Assembly: GCA_012934845.2 (NCBI GenBank)
Contig: WNNJ02003018.1
Coordinates: 1 to 64,000, forward strand
Source of the DNA: Pomphorhynchus laevis
Taxonomy: Eukaryota > Acanthocephala > Palaeacanthocephala > Echinorhynchida > Pomphorhynchidae
Length of the DNA stretch: 64,000 nt
Direction of reading: 5' to 3'
Translations under genes and position numbers: made by a program
Part shown: positions 55,901 through 64,000 of the stretch, piece after piece
How positions within the stretch are numbered: position 1 is the first letter of the stretch
How the letters are laid out: the number at the start of each line of letters is the position of its first letter
The notes under the pieces: model-generated
The model's input: only the letters and a program-made list of their open reading frames with translations
Databases searched by the model: none
What the model was told of the DNA's origin: nothing

Positions 55901-56350
55901 AATGGCTTGTTCGAAAATCGATTCCAGCGAACGTTCATAGACGTTACGATCTTCAATCATCTTGCGGAATCGTATTCTTCGACAACTGCCGGCGCTTACA
56001 GATATAATGAACAAAGAAAGATAACAAAATATGCCGAAAGGGTGGAAAAAATTGAACGGGGCTCATTCATCCCTTTTGCTTTATCAACGTCAGGTGGTCT
56101 AGCAGAAAACGCGCGCAAAGTCCTACAGCGTATTGCCTTCTTACAATCGAATGCCCACACCTCCTACGGTAAATGCTTGTATCGTCTAAAAAGCGTCGTG
56201 GGTTATACGATTTGCCGAGCAACGTCGCGGTGTATCAGAGGTTTCCGGTCCTCCAGAGGACGACCAGTAATTGATGGCGCCCGAGCGACAGAAAAGACGA
56301 TGACATCGTATTGTCGCCAATACAACGATCACATACAAACTATCTAACAA
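52931..56350 (+). mobile_element. RLE-LINE copy R9, full length, one stop and one frameshift
   Basis: 5' UTR about 280 bases with a module CTGCTAACTAACAACTACTT present twice (about 52949 and 53090). ATG at 53211: MVRGKPSNQSL, then TGA (53244-53246) where R5 has Cys, then CTCNGPAAVCRGCKCAKAGR and SCMNCRATNC (CXC-like). One frameshift in an A run near 53890. The frame from 53942 is open 801 codons: GSAGPSGLDALSWRRMLTVF, VDASNAFNRLNR, THGDPFSMAAFAMAS, RWFADDANFIG, CVCSEKATASHLVSCKRGGF, RHDAVRDVLAKEL, ARLDVVCNGL, RTFIDVTIFN, RKITKYAERV. The stop at 56347 lies nine bases before the ATG of R10. No 3' UTR remains. Confidence 0.85.
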
Positions 56351-59300
56351 TTATTATGCCAAAAGGAAAACCTGCTTCCTTTGCAAAATGTTGTTCATGT
56401 AATGGACCTAATGCCAGATGTAAAGGCTGTAAATGTGCAAGATCAAATGAGAGTTGTATTAATTGTCAAGCACCTCTGTGTTCGAATAAATTACAATCCA
56501 GTATATTTCAAAAAATACGACAACCTCTGACTCGTACAGCTAGCATAGAACAATATACTTCAAGTGAATCACAAGATCTTGCCTTGATTTCAAGTCCATC
56601 AAATTCCGATAGACAAACAACATTTCAAAAAATGATCGACGACACTTTCTACCAAGTGATTCATTGGATTCCGAATCTGTACTCATTATTAAAGTGCAAC
56701 GTTAGTAATAATTTTGTTGACAAGTTAGCCGAATTATTCTCCTTAGCTGCATGTGATATACCTAACATGGCCTTACACCTCAAGACAGTAACTGTATTCT
56801 GTCAATTGATTTTACAAGCGACGCCAAAATCAAAAGCCAAAGTTATTCGATGTAATGTAGCCCGTAGGTTGATTCTTTGGCAAGAAAATAAGATTGATAA
56901 CTTACTTCACGAGTCGTCCATTCTGCAGGAGGAAACAAGATTTAAGCATGCAAAACCAAGAAATGAATTAAAATGGATAAGTCGTTTCCAAAATCTACTA
57001 AGTAACGGAAAAACTAACACTGCCATGAAATTACTGGAAGATCCACAAGAATATGGAAAATTTTTACATGTAAATGGCGAGATTGGTGGGACTAATGTCA
57101 TGAAAAAACTTATTGAATTACATCCTGTGAGTCAGGCCGCCGACGAATAGGTTTTTCTCTCAACACCTCTGACCGGAATCGGTTTGGTACCTACATTGCG
57201 ATTTCTAAATATATCTGAAACTGACATCAAAACAGCAAGTAGAAAAACTCAGGGATCAGCGGGACCATCAGGTGTTGATGCTTTGCAATGGCGCTCGATG
57301 TTAAATTCATTTGGAAAACGTTCAAGTAAACTTGCTTCCTCCATCGCCCAATTGACAATTATCATCGCAACTCAGCCACTAGATAAACATGCCCTTGAGG
57401 CACTTAAGGTAAGCCGCTTGATAGCACTGGATAAAAATCCGGGTATTAGACCGATATGCATCGGAGAAACATTACGTCGTATAATCGGCAAGACAATTGC
57501 AGAAAGAATTAAGGGTGATTTACAATCTGTTGTGGGTAATGAACAGTTATGTTCAGGACAAAGGTGCGGGATTGAATTTGCAATTCATTCCATCAGAAAG
57601 ATGTACAACGATAACCTAGAAAACTGTATTTTACAACTGGATGCATCGAATGCATTTAACACTGTCAACAGAGCAGTCGCATTGAAAAATGTTGATAAGA
57701 TATGTCCATCATTTTTCGTGATTCTGCGCAATATGTATTCAAGCTCGACCTTACTGACTGTCGAGGACGATTTAATTCCATCATCGGAAGGGTTCACGCA
57801 AGGCGATCCCTTAGCTATGATAGCGTATGCAGTAGCATCAATACCAATCATTATGACTTTGAAGGAACGTTTTCCTAAAACCACACATAGATTGTATGCA
57901 GATGATGCGCACATTGTCGGTGACGCTCACACACTCTTCGACGTTTGGACCTGCATACGAGATATTGGCCCAAAGTATGGCTTCTTCCTAAATGAAGAGA
58001 AATGCCTAATATTAGTTCATAAAGATAATGAAGATTATACGTGTTCGCTATTTGAAAAAACAAAAGTTGCAAATAACTTCTAATGGATTGAAGGTTTTGG
58101 GAGCCGCAATTGGTACGGAATCATTTATGACTCAGTTTATGACACGAAAGATAGATACGTGGACCAAAAGCCTTCAAAATTTGATCTTAGTAGCAAATGA
58201 AAATCCTTATCTGGCATACATAGTTTTTACACAATCCTTTCAATTTAAATGGCGATTTATTAAACGAACATGCCCCGTAGAAGAAACTCAATTTAAACAG
58301 CTTTCGAATTTCATTGTCAATGAAGTGATTACGTCCATGATTGGCATTAGACTCCTTCAGTCCCACATTGACATTATTCAGTTACCACTACGTTATGGTG
58401 GACTTGGAATTTCGCTGCCGGACACACGACCTGAACTAAACCTAAAGTATTTAATTCGTTTGTGCAGTATCCTTTCTGAAAATATCCCTGTAACTCAAAT
58501 CAAGGCAAAACAACAGGATAAAGGTTTAGAGATATCAAAAGAGCGTGACATCGATTTTCAAAAGCAAGCACACGCATTAAAATTTCATTATGAAGAGGCA
58601 TACCATAAAATGTTGTCGCGAGCATGAAGGGAGCGTCAACATGGTTGTCCGTTAGAGCATTCGAACATCGTCATCACGCCTTGTCTAAAAATGAATTTCA
58701 TGATGCTGTAGCAGCAAGATATGGTTGGTCACCTCCAAATGCACCATCAACGTGTCTTTGCAATGCCAAATTTGAAATTTCACATTCACATTCTTGTCAA
58801 GTAAGTGGATTACCATCAATTCGTCACAATACCATATGTGATTCGATCACCGCTGAGCTAAATATTTTATCTCTCACTGCTGCTCGAGAGCATGTGCTTA
58901 CCGTAATATCTATGAGTGTAGTGTTTGAAAGATCAACGACGTCCAAGGAACAAGGAGCACGACTAGACATTGAATGTTATGGGTTATTTGGAAATCGAAC
59001 GGAGCGATCCTTAATGGATGTATGTATATTCAACCATCTAGCTCCTTCGTATTCTCTTGGCAACCCTAATTCACACTTAATGTATCACGCACAGAGAAAG
59101 TACGCAAAGTATGGTCAACGAATTGAGCGTTTTGAAAAAGCTTCAATCCGTTGATTTTTGCAGCTAATGGAGGAATAGATGGTCAAACCGACCAGGTACT
59201 CAAACATATGGCAAAAAAGAAGGCCTTCAAATTTCACATGCGCTATGAAGAGTGCATCCGCAATTTACGATGCAAAATCGGCATCAGCCTAGCCAAATCA

Positions 59301-59420
59301 GCATTCATGTGCGTGAGATCAGCACGTCGTAACACACCACAAAACAGATCCACATTGTTATGAAATATTGGGCCCATTTGAGGGTAACCTAACTTGTAAA
59401 TTTTACTTTTTAATAAGATT
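56351..59420 (+). mobile_element. RLE-LINE copy R10, full length, one stop and three frameshifts
   Basis: ATG at 56356 directly after R9 and an ATTATT string: MPKGKPASFAKCCSCNGPNA, RCKGCKCARSNESCINCQAP (CXC-like). The frame goes to 58083 with a stop at 57148-57150: SAGPSGVDALQWRSMLNSFG, LDASNAFNTVNR, TQGDPLAMIAYAVAS, RLYADDAHIVG. Frame changes near 58060, 58622 and 59150. The nuclease has CLCNAKFEISHSHSCQVSGL, RHNTICDSI, ARLDIECYGL, ERSLMDVCIFN, RKYAKYGQRI. Stop at 59363. The 3' UTR has GGGCCCATTTGAGGGTAACC at 59371. Confidence 0.85.
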
Positions 59421-59434
59421 ACTTTTTGATAAGA

Positions 59435-59487
59435 TTTACTCTTCGCTATAGATTATTTAAAAGAAATAATCTATAGCGAAGAGTAAA
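59435..59487. repeat. Perfect foldback, 24-bp arms
   Basis: 59435-59458 (TTTACTCTTCGCTATAGATT and ATTT) pairs exactly with 59464-59487 across AAAAG. It lies just after the 3' end of R10. Longest perfect arms among the small foldbacks. Confidence 0.85.
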
Positions 59488-59738
59488 AGGTAATTGGCGG
59501 ATAACTCTTTATGAATAAAGTAATTCCATTCCTAGGCATTAAACCCTGTATTACTGCCAGTAGTGTATATTTTCCTAAAATAAAACGCATGTTGATATGA
59601 AACGAATGACACTCAAATCAAAAAATTTGTTCCGTATTAAAAGTATTACAAAGAATCTAATTCACAACACAACTATTTAAGGTCTTTACAAAAGGTCATT
59701 AAAGAAACATTCAACTGTAGACTTTAATGTTGTTAATT
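59488..59738. other. Spacer with no recognised feature
   Basis: About 250 bases of mixed sequence between R10 and LINE-E. No frame or repeat was assigned. Confidence 0.35.
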
Positions 59739-59739
59739 T

Positions 59740-61250
59740 TCACATCTTCATGGCCCAGGTCCAGTGGGATCTGAGCCCTACAACCAATCCAACAGGCCGC
59801 CTTCGACTGAACCACCCGGGGTCTTTCACCCCTCCCGAAGAATCCAATCGAGGCGAACTGTGCGGGGTAAACGAAAGACAAAGAGCTGAAGAAACCTTAG
59901 CCTTTGCTCCGGGGTACGTCCTCTAGAAAAAAGACTAATCCCGAGATAGCCCAAGTACCCCAAAGGCGCACTTGGGTTTTCCCATTTAATAACAGATGTT
60001 GAGCCCGTTGCAGGGCCCACCAAGCTTTCTTCAGGATACGTTTAAGTCTATCCAGTTCAGCTTTCGCCAATCAATTCACCGTAACGGTGAACCCCTAGTA
60101 TTTTACTCGACTCGAGAAGATAGGGAGTGATTGAGGTTAAAAAATGGAGGAGAGTGCATAGAGTGCTAATCTCTTAAGTTTCTTTTTAATCGCACGGGTG
60201 CCATAAAAAACAAGCACCTGCGATTTGCTGGAGTTTAAAATAAGATTGGATGGGGTAACTGATTTTTTAATCTTAAAAAGAATTGGCTGATGTGTGAGAC
60301 TATATCTTTGCACTTGGTTCCAGAGAACAGGACTGTGGTGTCATCAGCGTATGCCACTAAACATTGTTCGCGTTTAATTATTTTATAGAGTTCAATAGAA
60401 GCAGCAAGAAACAAGATAATAGAAAGAGGTGATCATTGGGGCACACCCGTAATAGGGTAGAACTGACGAACATCATGAGATGCGGTTTAATGCAGCAGAA
60501 AAGTCAAGGAAAACAGCCACAGCAAGTTGATGACTATTCTCCTGACAGAACTGATGCACTTCACCTACAGCTGAATGGAATGAGCGACCTTTAACGAACC
60601 CATGGAAAACTGGTGGGATTAAATTACGCCTATTAAAATAATCGCGGATTTTACGCGCAAGCGCTTTCTCGTAAATGAAGACGAGGGAGTATTGTATCGA
60701 AATGGGCCGCAGGTCCTTTTAGGACAGGAGACCGGATTTATTCTAGGTAGAAAAAATTTCCGGCTAATGTTGATGCCGGCCACATCGGAAGAGGTGGCTA
60801 ATAGCATTGTGACGGCCACTTTACTTCTTTGTTCGGCTGTCAAAAGCTGACAGACACGAGAAGAGAGTGGAGCGACGGATTTGGAGGTGCCCGTGAGGGC
60901 CCCAGGAGTTAAGGATATCTGTGACAGATAGGTATCTGCTCCTGAAGTCTCCCAAGGCGGGATTGGCTGAGGAGATTGAGTGGCTCCATAATTATGTAGG
61001 GATAGCGACTCATCTAAAACTATATCAAGACCTCTACTACCAATTCAACCCAATGATCTATCCTTCCAACATACAAATTTCTCCTTCTTGAATATCTTCC
61101 AAAAGGAAGACTGAGCTGGATTAAGGGAAGCAATGCTTGCCCTATATTACCCAGTTGGAACCTATACTTAGTGCTCCAATATTCATTCAAGAGAGCTTGG
61201 CTGGCAGAAACAGAGAGATTGGGAATACGCAGCATAAAAGCTAAGGTCTT
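59740..61250 (-). mobile_element. LINE-E (APE-type LINE), RT and C-terminus, degenerate
   Basis: Read leftward: SLNPAQSSFWKIFKKEKFVC (RT N-terminal region), SRKFFLPRINPVSCPKRTCG, FVKGRSFHSAVGEVHQFCQE, VAVFLDFSAALN (first aspartate), and then LAASIELYKIIKREQCLVAY joined to YADDTTVLFSG (catalytic YADD). Below 60120 the sequence is GC-richer (ATTCGGGAGGGGTG-like strings) and encodes the C-terminal tail; no rRNA match is evident. The RT style is like I/jockey group LINEs. Multiple stops and shifts. Endonuclease part missing. Confidence 0.6.
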
Positions 61251-61255
61251 GAGTT

Positions 61256-61805
61256 TTGTCGGTAGGTTCCCTTGTGGATTTCAGTCTGGTGAAAACGGGT
61301 ATTGCAGCTTTTGCAAATAAACGTGCTCTTCTCATTGGCTATTCTAACATTCGTAGCTTAACTTCTAATCTGGATGATCTTCTAATCTGGTTGACTACAA
61401 AATATTTTGACGCATTTGCCGTATCTGAGTCGTGGCTGCATAGTGGGATTGGTGATGTTACAATTAATATTCAGGGTTATACCGTAACTCGGTCAGATAA
61501 GTGTGATGTTCTTCGCGGGGTGGTGTTGCCATCTATTTAGCTCACGGAGCGGTTGTAGTCGGTTTTGTCGAGTACTCGAACAGTGAAAGAACTTGTGATA
61601 TCTTGGTGTTAGACCTAATATTATCCGAAGTTAGATTTTCGCTTGGTGTCCTTTATAGAACTCCTAAATCATCTGGTTTTGACGATGTATGCGTAATGTG
61701 CTTCTTTATTCATGTAAGCATCATTGTCCTTTTATCCTATCTGGTGATTTTAACATTCCGAGTGTTGTTGTTAGTGATGTTGGTGGTTTTAGTATTATTA
61801 TTATT
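61256..61805 (+). mobile_element. LINE-D relative, APE endonuclease fragment
   Basis: Encodes ALLIGYSNIRSLTSNLDDLL, AFAVSESWLHSGIGDVTINI, then after a frame change GVAIYLAHGAVVVGFVEYSN, LGVLYRTPKSSGFDD and ILSGDFNIPS. This is the N-terminal endonuclease half of ORF2, close to LINE-D (compare LSIGYSNLRSLPAQIVELKY at 62.67 kb). It ends in a run of ATT repeats (about 61794-61813) at which LINE-D begins. Confidence 0.7.
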
Positions 61806-61874
61806 ATTATTATTGCAACCTACACGAAAATTATACAACACTCTATTGCAACCTACACGAAACGCTGGATCGAC

Positions 61875-62487
61875 ATACCATCAATTGGGTGAAATCAGAG
61901 GTAGCGATTCGAGTGGGGCCATCGATAGAAAACAGAAGGCCAAAAATAAGAATAAATCAGGAAATTATTTACCTTCAAATGGTCAGAGCATTTCTTTGGA
62001 CAACGCTCCTTCTACAAACTACCGTTCGCATCCAGATAGGTCTTGCAATATCTTATTTAGTGGTATCGCTGAATCAAAGGCCAGTAACTCACAAACACGT
62101 ATGAATGATGATGTGTCCAGCCTCCGTACTGTGTTCTGTCAGTTACTCTTAGAAGGTGATGAGAAGCTAGCTTCTACTCTGAAGGTTACAAAGTTGTTTC
62201 GACTTGGAAAAAAGGTGGTAGATAAACCAAGATTGTTGAAAGTTGTATTATCTTCCGCAAAACATGCAGACCTTTTGCTCAAACGTGGTTTTCGACTTAA
62301 AGATTATCCACATCGTATTCTTAAGGATCTGAGTCTCGAAGATCGTTTAAAGTTGAAAGAAGCAAAAACAGTATTACGAAACCGGCTATCTGAAGGTGAA
62401 ACGAACTTATGCATACGAAATTTTCAGGTTGTCAGGTGGCACCCAGTAGTTCGTTGGAATCCCATAACGATCAACAGCGTCACTTAG
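61875..62487 (+). CDS. LINE-D ORF1 protein (5'-truncated)
   Basis: The open frame extends upstream through the ATT run into the older LINE, so the apparent start at 61603 is chimeric; native sequence begins around 61815-61875. It holds a basic linker (DRKQKAKNKNKSGNYLPSNG) and the domain CNILFSGIAESK, MNDDVSSLRTVFCQLLLEGD, KVTKLFRLGKKVVDKPRLLK, LLKRGFRLKDYPHRILKDLS. This is the ORF1 domain typical of CR1-like LINEs, related to LINE-A ORF1 (RLDDDVSSFRSIRANILPD). The usual N-terminal zinc motif is absent. ORF2 begins within its last 79 bases. Confidence 0.7.
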
Positions 62488-64000
62488 CAGTATCCAGTTT
62501 GAATTTTGCTAGTTCGTCTGGAAAAGGTAGTTTCAACAGTCATTCATCGCAACTCTTCAATAGTGTTAGTTTCAATTCTGATCTGGGACACTTAGTTTCA
62601 TTCAGCAAATTATTCACCGTTCCTAGTAATCCCTTACCACAACCCACACGCTATTTATCGATTGGGTATTCTAATCTTCGTAGTTTGCCTGCTCAAATAG
62701 TGGAGTTGAAGTATCACATGCTTTCTCATTCGTATGACATTTTCTGCGTTGCTGAGTCCTGGTTGCATCAATATATTGTCGATACCACTGTGAACATTCC
62801 TGGTTTTCGCCTTATACGAAGCGACAGGATATCAGGTAGGCGAGGTGGCGGTGTCGCCGCGTATGTCAGAGAAAATTTCCTCATATCTGAGGTGTTGAAT
62901 ATTTGTGACCCTTGTGGGTCTTTTGAGACTCTATGCTTCCGTATTGATCACTCAGCGACCAGTATGAACTTTTGCGTCGTGTATCGATCTCCGTCAGTAA
63001 TTGCAGACACTGATCAACTAAAACTTATTTTACAATCGGTATGTTCCTCCCCTCACTTTATTCTTTTGGGCGATTTTAATCTTCCACGATCTAGATGGTC
63101 AGACTATGTCTTTTCTGATGGTAGTTCCACGGAAAGGGAAATATCTGAGTTCCTTGCTGAGGAACTCATGCTGATTCAGCATGTACAAGAACCAACTTGC
63201 TTAACTTCAAGATCGGATTCGGTACTTGATCTGGTGTTTTCCAGATATGTAGGAGACATAATCAAAGTTGATCATCTCCCTCCTTTAGGAAGTAGTGACC
63301 ACTGCTTGCTCTCCTTGACGGCTGTCCCTTATTCCAGATTCTGTCCACCTTGTTCAAAAACTTACAAACGTCATTGGTCGAAAGTGAGAAGAGAAGATGT
63401 TTTGAGAGTTTACAACCAATTCCCGTGTACTTTTATGAACACGGACAAGCTATCATTGAATATGATCACTGATTACCTACATAAATTATCTGATATTCTT
63501 GCCCCTATGCGCGAATCCTCTTATGCTGCTAAGTCACCTGCATGGATAGATTCCAACGTCAGACAACTAATAAGTTCAAGAAATTGTTTATGGAAGCTTC
63601 AGCGTTCTGATTCTAGTTTCTCTGCCAGATATAAATATGTTCGAAATCTTTGTACTAGAGTGAAAGCAACAAAACGATGTGCATTCGAATCGTATATCGC
63701 TAATAATGTAACACGGAATCCAAAACTATTCTGGGCCTATGTTCGTCGCAACAGAACCCTTAATACAGAAATCAAGTATGTCCTTAATGCGGAGGGATGT
63801 ATGATAACTTCTCAGAGTGGTATTGTGGAATGCCTTGCTACGTCTTTTTCGATACCGACAAATAATTCACAAAGAGCTTCTATCACTTCGCATGGTGTAG
63901 CATTAAAGCAATCTTCGCGTTTTCTTCCAGTAACGATTAGTGAGATTGTAAGTCAGCTTGATCAGCTTGACCCATTTAGCTCTACTGGCCCTGATGACAT
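62409..64000 (+). CDS. LINE-D ORF2: APE endonuclease, start of RT, open to window end
   Basis: I read this frame by hand: from ATG 62409 there is no stop for 530 codons up to the window edge. ATG is the first in frame and overlaps ORF1 by 79 bases; ORF2 may instead be made by reinitiation. Endonuclease motifs in order: LSIGYSNLRSL (N), VAESWLH (E), GRRGGGVAAYV, CVVYRSPS (Y), ILLGDFNLPR (D, N), SDSVLDLVFS, GSSDHCLLS (D, H). After a linker (HWSKVRREDVLRVYN ... PKLFWAYVRRNRT) the RT begins at QLDQLDPFSSTGPDD. All APE catalytic residues are present. Full RT would need about 1.5 kb more sequence. Confidence 0.85.
   Translation, partial: MHTKFSGCQVAPSSSLESHNDQQRHLAVSSLNFASSSGKGSFNSHSSQLFNSVSFNSDLGHLVSFSKLFTVPSNPLPQPTRYLSIGYSNLRSLPAQIVELKYHMLSHSYDIFCVAESWLHQYIVDTTVNIPGFRLIRSDRISGRRGGGVAAYVRENFLISEVLNICDPCGSFETLCFRIDHSATSMNFCVVYRSPSVIADTDQLKLILQSVCSSPHFILLGDFNLPRSRWSDYVFSDGSSTEREISEFLAEELMLIQHVQEPTCLTSRSDSVLDLVFSRYVGDIIKVDHLPPLGSSDHCLLSLTAVPYSRFCPPCSKTYKRHWSKVRREDVLRVYNQFPCTFMNTDKLSLNMITDYLHKLSDILAPMRESSYAAKSPAWIDSNVRQLISSRNCLWKLQRSDSSFSARYKYVRNLCTRVKATKRCAFESYIANNVTRNPKLFWAYVRRNRTLNTEIKYVLNAEGCMITSQSGIVECLATSFSIPTNNSQRASITSHGVALKQSSRFLPVTISEIVSQLDQLDPFSSTGPDD

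Larger units (their letters stand above)
61806..64000 (+). mobile_element. LINE-D, well preserved, runs off right edge
   Basis: Starts at an ATT run with ATTGCAACCTACACGAAA twice (about 61812 and 61844). ORF1 and ORF2 overlap in different frames. No stop or frameshift is seen over 2.1 kb, which makes it among the youngest insertions in the window. Clade: CR1/jockey-like by its endonuclease motifs. Confidence 0.8.

Noticed and set aside
38404-59363. Array of functional host paralogues (tandem gene family)
   Set aside because: Each unit has RT and restriction-like nuclease motifs, A/T-rich tails, variable 5' truncation and lesions, as expected of retroelements.
59740-60120. GC-rich stretch as rRNA or another RNA gene
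   Set aside because: It reads as the C-terminal tail and 3' region of a minus-strand LINE, and no rRNA or tRNA landmarks are visible.

Overview
The window looks like metazoan nuclear DNA: AT-rich, nearly free of host genes, and packed with broken and nested retroelements. The only convincing host sequence is a two-exon piece of a mitochondrial ribosomal protein L1-like gene on the minus strand near 2.6-3.0 kb. The mix is dominated by restriction-like-endonuclease LINEs (RLE-LINEs), several APE-type LINE families, Penelope-like elements (PLEs) and one Gypsy LTR element. This suggests an invertebrate such as a nematode, arthropod or rotifer. I cannot fix the species from sequence alone. There is no rRNA, tRNA, CRISPR array or operon.

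Layout. 1-1.95 kb: ends of three LINEs in mixed orientations. 2.55-3.0 kb: host exons. 3.2-4.43 kb: a PLE remnant with inverted terminal repeats, a GIY-YIG endonuclease piece and hammerhead-ribozyme-like motifs. 4.43-4.94 kb: an unexplained GC-richer open segment. 5.5-9.7 kb: LINE-B reverse transcriptase split by a nearly open Naiad-like PLE (6.15-9.2 kb). 9.7-12.4 kb: LINE-A split by a second PLE copy. 13.24-13.46 kb: a large foldback made of two PLE termini. 15-19.1 kb: an RLE fragment, a deletion derivative of LINE-A, and LINE-C. 19.49-20.8 kb: another PLE remnant with three hammerhead-like motifs. 20.8-32.9 kb: one LINE-B copy broken into four pieces by a Gypsy element, a PLE 3' end, two RLE-LINEs and a LINE-C piece. 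33-34.6 kb: a minus-strand RLE-LINE, a minisatellite and an inverted copy of the RLE 3' UTR. 35-38.1 kb: a LINE-A copy. 38.1-59.4 kb: a head-to-tail array of RLE-LINE copies (R4 to R10) interrupted once by a second LINE-B. 59.7-64 kb: LINE-E on the minus strand, then a well preserved LINE-D whose ORF2 is open to the window edge.

How the parts relate. Nothing here works as a pathway; the biology is insertion history. The RLE-LINEs carry an N-terminal Cys-rich CXC-like motif, a reverse transcriptase core and a C-terminal restriction-like endonuclease. Several begin at short ATT repeats, usually the A/T-rich 3' tail of another element, which would explain the arrays. Many junctions also carry short perfect foldbacks (inverted duplications with arms of about 9-24 bp). 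The best novelty candidates are the CXC-headed RLE-LINE family and its self-stacking arrays, the hammerhead-like motifs in PLE termini, and the repeated foldback scars. Family and clade names are from memory of motifs; no database search was possible.
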